A DNA stretch of 64,000 nt, from assembly GCF_029168945.1 (NCBI RefSeq), contig NC_083601.1, forward strand, positions 70,607,595 to 70,671,594, written 5' to 3'. Below are positions 24,401 through 34,112 of the stretch, piece after piece (the stretch's first letter is position 1; the number at the start of each line of letters is the position of its first letter). A program made the position numbers and the translations under genes. This DNA is from Cannabis sativa. Lineage: Eukaryota; Streptophyta; Magnoliopsida; Rosales; Cannabaceae. Below the pieces are notes generated by a model. It saw only the letters and a program-made list of their open reading frames with translations, was not told the origin of the DNA and ran no database searches.

Positions 24401-26446
24401 CTTAAATATTTTCAAATTTGAATTTAACTAAATATCAAAAATTAAGTTGTAACCACTTAATTTGAAAATATTCCATTTTAAGTTAATATTTGAAAAATAT
24501 CAACTTAAAAAAAATATCTAAAGAATCTTAATAACCAATTCCTAAAATTCCTCAACTTAATTTTGAAATTTGAAATTCAAAAGATATTCAGATTTAAGTT
24601 GATTAGTTAGAGATAACTAATTTTCAACTTAAATAGGAATATTTAATGAAAAATTTAAATTAAGCTTCAGAAAGAATCTAGTTGGTTATAATTCTATATT
24701 TAATTAAATACAAGAAAATACATATAGTTTAGCTTAGAATAAAATTCTTCAAACTATGGTTTTCTTAAATTAATTTCAAAATAAATGAAATTAAATATGT
24801 TGCTAATCAATTTTATTAGGTTAAACTAATTTAATTAACCTAGTACAGTTATTCAAATCAGGCAAATGGGCCTTCACAATCCGAGTAGTTCATGTGAGGG
24901 GGGGATGGGTTCAGTATGTCGTACCCGCGACTATGGCTCCGAACTCTCACACAAGGCCCAAAAGAGAGGAATTTAACCTTAAAATGAACAACTGTTATTA
25001 ATTGAATAGGCCCAAAACTAAATGGGCCTAAATAAAATCTATCAAAAACTATGATATTTTATTTAGCAACAACAACCTATATGCATCTATAACAAAATTA
25101 CACATATAGGCTCACACAGGCACACAATTTGGATGGATCCTATCATGTTGCTAGGTCATACTCAAATGAAAGAAGATTGTGAAAATTACCTGTTACAAAT
25201 TATTTACTTTACCAAGGGAGCCATGAGTTAAAATCAGATCATTGGATCTGTCAACAAGTTAACCATGGCTATTTGCAATCAAGCAATAATAGGTTTTAAA
25301 AACTTACAAACAAGCTAAAAAACACATACTCCTGCAACAAGGTTAGCTGGATAGTTGGATGTAGGATTTATTTAATTTTAAATAATTAAATTTCGAAAAA
25401 TAATTAAATAAAATATAGAAATTTATTTTCGAAAAAAAATAATAAAATAAACTAAAATTTATATATTTTCGAAATTTATAAAAATAATATTTAAAATTAA
25501 ACCGACAATTTTGAAAAATTACGTTTCAACTAACCTAAATATCATTTCAAAATTTGCTAACTACTTTTAAAAATTTAATGTTATTTTATAAATTAAATAT
25601 TCAATAAAAATAAAAAAAAAAAAGATAAATAAATATCTTTTTCAGATTTTATGATTTAATTTAAATAAATAAAATAACAAAATTTAAAAGTTAGCAAAAT
25701 ATCTTACTTCTATTTAAAATTACATGATTATAGTTATCTTATTTTAAATTTAAATAAGGTCAAATTATTTAAAAAAATATTTAATTTAAAATTTAAAATC
25801 TGACCTTAAACTTAGAAATAAGATAAGATATAATCAAATTTAAAAATAAGATAGATAATTAAGCAAAAAAGATAGATATTTACTATTTTCAAATTCAAAT
25901 TACAATAATATCATGAATTAATTTAAAAAAAAATTAATTAATTTAATTATGATATTTAGAATTGAATTAGGAATAGTAAATGTCTAAATACAAAACTACA
26001 CAAAAAATCGGAAGTTAAATCCATGAAATAGCATGAAAAATCGAAGGAAAACGAAAAAATTGCGAGCTGTACGGACAGTATGCATTGCATACTGTCCATG
26101 GGCGCGAATGGGAGTGCTTGGGCGAGGAAACACGGCGCAGCAAAGGTGCTGCATCACTTCCGCGCGCGCGTGGTGCAGTGACACCATCACCATATTTTTC
26201 GAAACTTCAAAAAATCATAACTAATTCAAATTAAATCGAAATTGAGTTCTGTAAAACAGTAAATTGCTTAATTTTTTCCATACTATCCAATAAAAATAAT
26301 TCCAGAAATAGATATTCAATTATTTTTTACGAAAATTCACAAAAATCAATCAATCATCAAACAACACTCAAAACAACATGATACCATCCAAAACACAAAC
26401 AAATCGTTTTAAGTCCAAATTTATTGCAAGCAAATCAATTACCATG
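21481..26446 (-). other. Non-coding internal region and leader of element B
   Basis: Counterpart of 6859-12100 in A. The GGCGAGAGTCAA-type motifs are at about 22670, 23055 and 23170. AT-rich sequence spans 23400-25980. A GC-rich island at 26060-26185 holds a near-perfect 25-bp palindrome (26073-26097) and a CGCGCGCGCG run (26161-26170). No reading frame resembles a known protein. Confidence 0.7.
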
Positions 26447-26458
26447 GCTCTGAGGCCA
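26447..26458 (-). other. Primer binding site of element B
   Basis: GCTCTGAGGCCA on the plus strand, i.e. TGGCCTCAGAGC read in the element's direction, two bases inside the 5' LTR. Same variant initiator-Met-like site as in A and E. Confidence 0.75.
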
Positions 26459-26460
26459 GT

Positions 26461-28344
26461 TGTTGGAAATTATTTTACCAGGATCTTAGATCTACTCACC
26501 AGTATGTTGATTAACACCCTAAATATGAACTTCTAAAACGATTATGAAATAAACACATATAAAGTATTAGAAACCTTACATTGGGTGCAGCGGAATAATA
26601 TGACTCCTTCCGTTCAGATATCTAGCCCTGGATTCCTTTCTATAGCAGAGCATTATCAATATCTGAACCTGGATCTCTTTCTCTCATTCTTTAGTGCTGA
26701 AACTCCTTCATGTTGAATGTCTTTCTTCACGATCTTCCGCACTATGATTGAGGTATCACTTGCTGTGTGTAGGCACTTACTCTAATCACTAAGAGATTTT
26801 GAAATATCAAGGAAGAAGAAAGAGAAGAAGGTGGCAGCTAGATATATAGAGAAGGCTCAGGTTTTTCTCTGAAGGAAATCAGAAAATTAAGTGTAAATTT
26901 CCTGAAGCCTTCACTATATATTGATAGCATTCCACTAGGGTTAGGTTTGAATTATTTGGCATTAAAATAATGAAAATATCAGATGAAAAACCCTATAAAA
27001 GTGGCTAACCCTAAGTAATATGGATTTGGACCTCACTTTTTGCAATTTTGCAGTTTCATCATTTCTGCATCTCATTTTCTCAAAAACGCCAATTTTCAAA
27101 TTCAACCATTTAAATGCCAATTCCAACTATTTAATAACTATAAATAATTATTAAATAATATTGTCATTTATCATATTTATTAATTGAACCATAAAAGTAT
27201 CGTAATTAACAAATATGCCCCTAAAACTCTTTCTTTACAATTTTGCCCTTACTTAGTGAAAAATTCACAAATACACATAGTCTAATTTGAGAATTATAAT
27301 TGATTAATCAAAACCAATTATATGAGTCTTACAAGCAATATTATCTCAACTAGTGGGGGGACCATGGGTCTATATAACCGAGCTTCCAATAAGCAGATCA
27401 AGAATTTATAACCTAAATTCACTCACTTATTAATGTTTCGTTGAATCCACGCATAGAACTTAGAATTGCCCTCTCAGTATATAGAATGCTCTATATGTTC
27501 CACCATATAGACACATCATTAGTTATCCATTGTTATAATCCTAATTTCATAAATGATCCTCTATATGAATGATCTACACTGTAAAGGGATTAGATTACCG
27601 TTACACCCTACAATGTATTTTATCCTTAAAACACTTAACCCCGTATAAATGATGTTTCAGCTTATGTGAAATGAGCACTCCACCGTTTATTTTTGTTTTG
27701 TCAAGCTCGAAGGAGATGATCCTTTACTTACTATTCGCCAGATAGAAGCTATAGATTCCACGTTTATGTTAGCGCTCCCACTCAATTGCACTACCATGTT
27801 CCCAAAATGTACGTATCACCCTGACCTAAAAGTTGGCTTAACTAACAAATCAAAGAACACGAATAGCCTCTTGAGATTGAGCCTAATCATAATAGGATTA
27901 AGATCATTTGATCTAGGATCAACTAGGCGATATTGACTTGAATAGATATTACGGTAAGTTTAATAAATCTAAGTCAAAGTTTAATATCGGTCCCTTCCGA
28001 TGCATGCTCCATGCACCTAACCTGAGCTTTACTTTAACCAATGCTCTGGAAAGAACATAGCATTTCTCCAAATGCAAGTAAACTCTGTTGTAGACTATCA
28101 TATCAGTAAAACCCTGTGTCTGATAAATCTAGGAAACTTTATTCACATACTCATGTTTACTTTCCAATGTGTTGACAACACAATAAACAGGATCAAGTAT
28201 GTGAAAAGGGTTTTAGATGAATTTATAAATCAAATAGACAAGTAATTGATAAGATGAACCAAAAAATACTTTTGTTTCTTTATTGACTTTGAATAAAATG
28301 GATTACATTGAAATGAAGTTTTATTTGGGGCATAAAACCCAACA
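26461..28344 (-). repeat. 5' LTR of element B
   Basis: 1884 bp. The conserved TATA block is altered here: the sister sequence TATAAATA reads TATCAATA (plus-strand TATTGATA, 26919-26926). A neighbouring substitution creates a new TATATA at about 26915-26920. The promoter of this copy may therefore be weakened or shifted. Confidence 0.92.
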
Positions 28345-28900
28345 CTTCATGGTAAGTGGCCTTATTATTATTACTATTTTTTCTCTCCTTTCTTATATTC
28401 ATATATTCGTAATTCTCCAGGCTTCTCTCATCTCCTTTGTTTCTAATCGATCACTCTCGGAGCGGATAAAATACGTGGAGGTCAAGGTCCAAAAACTATT
28501 ATCCCAATGGAGGGTTGTGACTAAGCAACGAGATAACACCCAGCAAAATCACCTGCCTTAAATAAGAAGCTGAGAAGGGAAAGGAAGAAGTAGAGAAGAC
28601 CATCAAAGCCCAAGTTGATGACTTTGAGAAGAAGCTTGCTGAGAAAGAGGTCAAGACCGCAGAACGATGCAACAAAGTTGGATTTCGTACTTTGTATGGG
28701 GCCTGGATGGCGAATCCTTACATGGACACAAGCTTCCTGGAGGAGAAGGAAGAGAAGACTCTGGCTTTTGTGAGAAGTCCAAGGCAAAGGAGGAAGAGGC
28801 TGATGAAGAGAAGAAGAAGAAGATCCATCCAAGTCACCCTCCATGTAGACTTGGTTTTTATTTATCTCCTTTTTTTTTTAAATGGCCTTTTGGCCGAGAC
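28345..28900 (+). pseudogene. Gag-like gene, 3' exon after the B insertion
   Basis: Continuation of the gene cut at 18378. The duplicated target CTTCA is followed by TGGTAAGT, a good 5' splice-site match, and about 70 bp later by a pyrimidine-rich tract ending CTCCAG. The next exon starts with ASLISFVSNRSLSERIKYVE and goes on as a coiled-coil-like, lysine/glutamate-rich segment (QKLLSQWRVVTKQRDN; later EKKLAEKEVKTAERCNKV). It ends with GFRTLYGAWMANPYMDTSFL and EEEADEEKKKK. These last blocks are typical of the C-terminus of this plant gag-like family. Frame shifts near 28560 and 28760 show it is broken. Confidence 0.6.
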
Positions 28901-29151
28901 AATGGTTTGCCCCTTAAGGCACTTTTTTGTAAAGATAAATTTGCGAAGTTGGATGACCAACTTTGCTTTTTTAATGCCTCATACTTTAAAGTTTAAACGT
29001 TAACATGTGGATGTTTGGTTGCGTTTCATTCACAATTTAAACAATCATATGCATAAAGTTTACTAGAAGTTTCCATCTCTCTTATTTATTTCTGAAGCTA
29101 AGTAGTTAATAACCTTCTTTACGTGTGAGCAACTTATCTGCCCTGCCCTTG
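28901..29151. other. Spacer before element F
   Basis: No coding content; possibly the 3' untranslated part of the gag-like gene. The last five bases CCTTG (29147-29151) would be the target duplication of element F. The matching copy is not in the window. Confidence 0.5.
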
Positions 29152-31507
29152 TGTAAAGCCCGCTTAGTTTAATTTGGAAATTAGCAGTTAATCTGGATTA
29201 ATTATGAAAATTATTTATAGCTATTTAAATAATTTATAATACTGTTATTTATGGAATTCAAAAATGCATTTTTATGTCATTCAGTAGTTTTCATATTTTC
29301 CATTTCCGGTGCCCGGTATTTTGGAACTCGGTGTTTGGCTCAGTAGAAATCACAACTTAGTATGTTAGTAGTTTGGGGCAGTTTTTATTAGACATTGGGA
29401 ATGTCGGGAATGGCCGGGAATTTAGAATTTCCCAAAAATACCCCTTTAGTGATTATTATGTGGTTTTGGTGTGGAGGGGCAAATCGGTCTTTTTGCCCCA
29501 TTGTTGTTTTGTCTTTTAGTGAGTTTATTTTATTGTTTATTTGGCTGAAATGAAATGTTAATAGGTGGCTTTTATTTCATTATTCCATTTTATCAAAAAA
29601 TCACAAAGTAAAGAAAAGAAGAAAATTTTCAAAAAAAAAAAAAAACTCTCATTCTCTCTCTATTTTCGGCCAAGTCTTGGGCTGCTAGGGCTGAGTGTTT
29701 TTGCTCAAATTCTTGTGATTTTCATCTCCTCTTTGTGTAATCCAAATCAAGGTTTGATCTCTTTATAACTTCTCTTTGTGTTTTCTTGTGTTTTAAGAAA
29801 GGATGGTATGATGCATGCATGAATTTGTGGCTGTAGTTACTGCTGTGTTTTATTGTGAATTTCTGTGATGTAAGCATGTTAATTTGAGGTTAATTAAGCT
29901 GTTAGAAATGCATGTAAATTACCTTGTTTCAAGTTTGGAAATTCTAGCTCAAAAATGTGATTTTTGAAGAAAATGTTGTGAATCTGTTGCTGTGTTGTTA
30001 TTAATGTTTTTAATTGTTTTCAGAGGCTTAGTTATGCTTGTTTAAGTAGATTCAAGCTAGTTTGAATGATTGTTAGGTGGTTTTGCTCAAGTTTGAGTTT
30101 AGAACTCAAAGCTTGAGCTCCAATGGCATTTTTTGTATCTGTGATTTCTGGGTTGTTTTAATGCTTTGGAAATGTTCTAGGGGAGGTATAGAACTGGTCT
30201 GGAAGGTTTCATGTGATTTGGGGTTTATTTGTGCAAGTTATGGAAATTTGGGTTTGCTGCCTGCGAGGAACTGGAATTCCGGTTGTGCATCCGGAATTTC
30301 GGATGAGGGTTCTGAATTTTCCAGAACCGGAATTCCGGTTGGGCAACCGGTCTACCGGTTGGGGAAAATTCAGGGACCCTAGTTTTCCTCGTTTTTATGT
30401 TTTAGGGGGTATTGCCATGCTTTTTATCGATAGGGAAACTTTTAGTTCCTAGTTTAAGTTCCCGGGAAGTGATTTAGCGTGTCACTTATAGTGTTGTGAT
30501 TTTTATGGTTTAGGAGCCTGTAATCCGCCGCTCAGCTAAAGTTCCAATCATGTTGACCGGCACACCTGAATTCGGAATCCAGGTAAGATTAGTATAACAG
30601 TATGCATATGTAGATTATATGTTTAGCATGCTTGTAGGAAGCCTGTTAGATTACATTAGTTATGTATGTTGGCTTCGAACCATCCAACCCTGTCACGTCG
30701 GTACAGGCTGGAGTATGACCAGCAGCCGGAGTATGACCAGTTCGACCGATCAGGCTGACACTTGGTTTGTGGTTCCGTACTATTGACGTATCCCGTCGGT
30801 ACAGGGTGGAGTATGACCAGCAGCCCGAGTATGACCGGTTCGACCGATCAGGAGGATATAGTAACACGTCGGTACAGGCTGGAGTATGACCAGCAGCCGG
30901 AGTATGACCGGTTTGACCGATCAGGTTGTTACGTGTCAATAGTACCGTCCCTATGAACGTTCAGAACTCAGTACCATGTTGGACATGGCAGTATTGGCTC
31001 AGTACCGTGTTGGACACGGCAGTAGCGGGACTCAGTATCGTGTTGGACACAACAGTTAGGGTTATGATTAGGGGTATGGGCGTCTGATCATGACCGGGAT
31101 TATGTATGAATATTATTATGCTTTTCTTACTGAGTCTGTCGACTCACCGTTCTACGTTTATGTGTAGGTAAAGGCAAGGCTAAAGCTGATGGACCGTGAA
31201 CGAGCTTGTGAAGATTGTACATGTCGGGGCGGTTAGGCCTGGAGCATACGATCATCGTGACAGCGAGGCTGATTTTGTAACTGGTCGCTAGGCGACTTTT
31301 ATTTTGTGTATCAGTTAAACAGTTAAATATTTTTGTAAATGATTTTATAATCGGGATCCCAAGTCTTTTGTAATATTATTTTATAAGTTTAATTAAAAAG
31401 CAAAAATTTTAATTAATCACGTTTTCCATAAACCTCGTTGATTAGCAACGAGCTGCACAACATGTGCAAAAATCACGTAATACGCCTATGTTAGTTAGGG
31501 TGTTACA
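29152..31507 (+). repeat. 5' LTR of element F
   Basis: 2356 bp from TGTAAAGCCCGC to GGGTGTTACA. Notable content: two AACCGG-type palindromes (30325-30340, 30345-30360), three copies of a ~60-bp repeat (30694-30754, 30794-30852, 30865-30925), and three short hairpin repeats (30974-30988, 31005-31019, 31038-31052). The same set is present in the left LTR of element G, with small differences. Confidence 0.93.
30694..31052 (+). repeat. Hairpin-rich tandem repeat block in the F LTR
   Basis: Three ~60-bp units, each containing CTGG-AGTATGA-CCAG and CCGG-AGTATGA-CCGG-like hairpins and a GGTTCGACC-like stem. Three 15-bp stem-loops with loop TTGGA follow: CCATG/CATGG, CCGTG/CACGG, TCGTG/CACAA. The different stems with the same loop suggest that pairing has been kept while bases changed. 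Confidence 0.8.
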
Positions 31508-31510
31508 ATT

Positions 31511-31522
31511 TGGTATCAGAGC
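31511..31522 (+). other. Primer binding site of element F
   Basis: TGGTATCAGAGC, three bases after the LTR end; an exact match to the usual initiator methionine tRNA complement. Confidence 0.9.
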
Positions 31523-31789
31523 CGCCAGGTTGTCTTCCGAAGATCGTCACGACATGTACAATCATCATCAGCAGTTAGCTCATTTCACGGTTCAGTAAGC
31601 CTTTATTGCTTTAGTAGTTTATTTTATTCAGTTATGAAAAAGAAAAGCCTGTTAGGAAGCATGTTAGTAGCCTGATAGTAGAATAGGCGCATGTTTCGTT
31701 TTTAATTTCCAAATTAAGCGGCATTAGTAAGCTCTCCTTGAATACGACCTGATATGCCAGCTCTTGGTTTCGCAGGCGGTTCTAATCAG

Positions 31790-32743
31790 ATGGACGCCAG
31801 GCGTACTACCAGGAGTCAGGGCAACTTAGTTGGGTCGAACCAAGGACAGGGAGCTCAGTTTCCCCCACCTGTTAGGGGCCGAGGTAGAGGTCCCCGAGGC
31901 AGGGCCCGTGGTCGGGGTGATGAGAACCCGCCACAGGCTGCCCAGGCTCCCCCAGCCGATCAGGGAGCCCAGAACTGGGAGGTTCAATTTGCAGAAATGC
32001 AAGCCCGGATAGAAGAACAAGACCTCGAGATTCAAAGGTTGAGACAGCAGGGTGCTCCTGCAGTTCCAGTGCCCGTAGTTCCAGTGGCACCTGCCCCTGC
32101 TGCCCAGGCCGAGATAGTGGTGGCGGCCCATAGATTGGAACCTCTGTAGGAACGGTTCCGGAAGCAAGCACCTCCGGTTTTCCTTGGAGTTCTGGACGTG
32201 ATGAAAGCCGAGCAGTGGCTGACGGTGATTACCAAGATCCTGAACTTCATGGGTGTCACCGGTAATGACAGAGTGGTGTGCGCCACTTTCCAGTTCCAGG
32301 AGGATGCTCTGGTCTGGTGGGACATGGTGTCTCAGATCCATGACGTCACCACCATGACCTGGGAAAGGTTCCAGGAACTCTTCAACGAAAAGTACTACAA
32401 TGAGGCGCTCAGAAGCGCCAAGAGGAAAGAGTTCGCTCACCTGACCCAGCGTGAGAATATGAGCGTCACTGAGTATACTACTCAGCGTGAGAATATCACC
32501 ACGGACGACAACACCACCTATGCTCAGATGGTGGAGAAGGCACTGCGAGCTGAGGGCGCAGTTGGGTGTATGTCGGAGTCAGCTAGTACTCCAGCGGGTG
32601 GCGGGGCTCTTACCCCTCCTGCATCAGGCTTTAGCAGGGGGAGTAGTGGTTCGTCCATTGATCAGAGGAAGAGAGTACCCACTGCTTCCGGTGGCTCGAG
32701 TCAGAACAAGAGGTTCCGGGGGAACCAGAACAGAGGGCCCTAG
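31790..32743 (+). pseudogene. gag of element F
   Basis: Structural protein of the virus-like particle. Start chosen at MDARRTTRSQ because D (MHPRRTGRG) and G (MDARRNVRSQ) begin the same way. Order: basic arginine/glycine-rich N-terminus, short coiled coil (EIQRLRQQ), the capsid core (ERFRKQAPP, KAEQWLTVITKILNF, ALVWWDMVSQ, TWERFQELFNEKYYNEALR), then a serine/glycine-rich linker. One in-frame stop (TAG, 32147-32149) replaces the tyrosine of LEPLYERF. About 100 bp of the core are missing after EYTTQ. At that point a 14-bp word, CAGCGTGAGAATAT, is present twice (32447-32460 and 32483-32496), which marks the junction. The frame ends at TAG 32741-32743; the zinc knuckle lies in another frame just downstream. 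Confidence 0.88.
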
Positions 32744-34112
32744 CTGCAAGAGGCACCATCGGGGTGAGTGCAAAGGTCAGGGATGCTTTCACTGTGGCAT
32801 GCCCGGACACTTCAAGAGGGACTGTCCCCAGCTCCGATCAGAGGCACCGAGAGCTCCGGCGATACCCACTCCAGCCAGGGTGTTCGCTATCACTCAGGCT
32901 GATGCAGATGCCAGCCCATCAGTTGTCACAGGTCAGCTTTCTATTAATAACTCGCTATGTTCAGTGCTGTTTGATTCTGGGGCTACACATTCTTATGTGG
33001 TGGCCAAAGTCTTTAGTAAATTGGATAGACCGTACAATAGATATGAATCAGGGTTTGGAACCCTATTACCTGGCGGAGAATTGGTTATCTCCAATAGGTG
33101 GATTAGGTCTATGCCGATCAGGATAGATGGTAGAGAGTGAAGTGCTGATCTGATAGAGATGAGTTTAGTCGAATTCGATATTATTTTAGGAATGGATTTC
33201 CTATCTAAATATTCGGCAAGTATTGATTGTAAAAGAAAGATGGTGATCTTCCAACCGGAAAGTGAAGAACCATTTGTTTTTGTCGGTTCAGTTCAGGGAT
33301 CCCGGATCCCGGTGATCTCGGCTATGTCAGCTAGAGAATTGTTGCACAACGGTTGTTTAGGGTTTCTGGCTGTGGTGGTGGACACCACTCGGCCAGATAC
33401 CATTCGGCCAGAGGACATCAAGGTGGTTCGGGAATTTTTGGATGTTTTTCCCGAAGAACTTCCAGGGTTACCACCTCAGCGGGAGATCGACTTCGTGATA
33501 GATTTGGCACCAAGGGTGGAACCGGTTTCCAAAGCCCCATATAGAATGGCTCCAGCTGAACTTAAGGAATTAAAGATTCAGCTCCAAGGGTTGCTTGACA
33601 TAGGGTTCATTCGGCCAAGTGTGTCACCCTGGGGAGCCCCGGTTTTATTCGTCAAGAAGAAGGATGGATCTATGAGGATGTGCATCGACTACTGGGAATT
33701 GAACAAGCTGACGGTGAAGAATAAATATCCATTACCTAGGATCGATGAATTGTTCGATCAGCTTCAGGGGAAGACGGTCTTTCCTAAGATTGATCTCCGT
33801 TCGGGTTATCATCAGTTGAGAATGCGAGAGGAGGACATTCCGAAGACGGCTTTCCCCACTAGGTATGGACATTACGAATTTCTGGTTATGTCATTCGGAC
33901 TAACCAATGCTCCAGCAGCATTCATGGACTTGATGAATAGAGTATTCAAGGATTTCCTCGATATATGTGTGATTGTGTTTATTGACGACATCCTCGTGTA
34001 CTCTCAATCAGAAGAGGAGCATGAATTACATCTTCAGATGATACTACAACAGCTTCGGGAACATAAGCTTTATGCCAAGTTCAAGAAATGTGAGTTCTGG
34101 CTATCTCAGGTG
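32744..34112 (+). pseudogene. pol 5' part of element F: zinc knuckle, protease, RT
   Basis: Reading in one frame from about 32744. The zinc knuckle CFHCGMPGHFKRDC (32784-32825) binds RNA in gag. The protease motif LFDSGATHS has its catalytic aspartate at 32973. An in-frame TGA at 33138-33140 replaces a leucine present in G (RELSAD). Then the [10 protein letters not shown] block, the [11 protein letters not shown] linker, and reverse transcriptase with [20 protein letters not shown] and the catalytic FIDDIL at 33978-33995. Two RT changes look damaging: YWELNKL for YRELNKL, and TVFPKID for TVFSKID. The frame runs into element C at 34113. It is a dead copy, cut before RNase H. Confidence 0.9.

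Larger units (their letters stand above)
18379..28344 (-). mobile_element. Element B: complete copia-derived LTR retrotransposon
   Basis: 9966 bp, TG...CA ends, perfect duplication CTTCA (18374-18378 and 28345-28349). Same family as A but in the opposite orientation: its 5' LTR is on the right. LTRs are 1885 and 1884 bp and differ by scattered substitutions. The internal region (20264-26460) parallels that of A throughout, with the same decayed copia remnants and the same AT-rich leader. It lies in the gag-like gene four bases from a predicted splice donor. Confidence 0.95.
29152..34112 (+). mobile_element. Element F: Tekay-like gypsy, 5' part
   Basis: A plus-strand chromovirus-type element with a 2356-bp 5' LTR, a perfect TGGTATCAGAGC primer site, decayed gag, zinc knuckle, protease and reverse transcriptase. 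The element is cut at 34112 by element C, just after the RT thumb region (ending ...CEFWLSQV). Its RNase H, integrase and 3' LTR are not found in this window and should lie beyond the right end if the nested reading is correct. It is closely similar to element G. Confidence 0.9.

Noticed and set aside
28667..29003. Separate small gene at the end of the gag-like locus
   Set aside because: The frames contain the C-terminal blocks of the gag-like family (LYGAW, MDTSFL), so they belong to the split gene.
30646..30939. Short repeat array as CRISPR
   Set aside because: Three units, no unique spacers of uniform length, plant retroelement LTR context.
30646..30956. 97-codon minus-strand and 64-codon plus-strand frames in the F LTR as proteins
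   Set aside because: They arise from the ~60-bp repeat, whose units keep several frames open; repeated GHTPAAGHTPACTD-like residues only mirror the DNA repeat.
31826..32440. 204-codon minus-strand frame over the F gag
   Set aside because: It is the shadow of the gag coding strand; the plus-strand translation has clear capsid motifs. A similar shadow exists over the G gag at 58741-59199.
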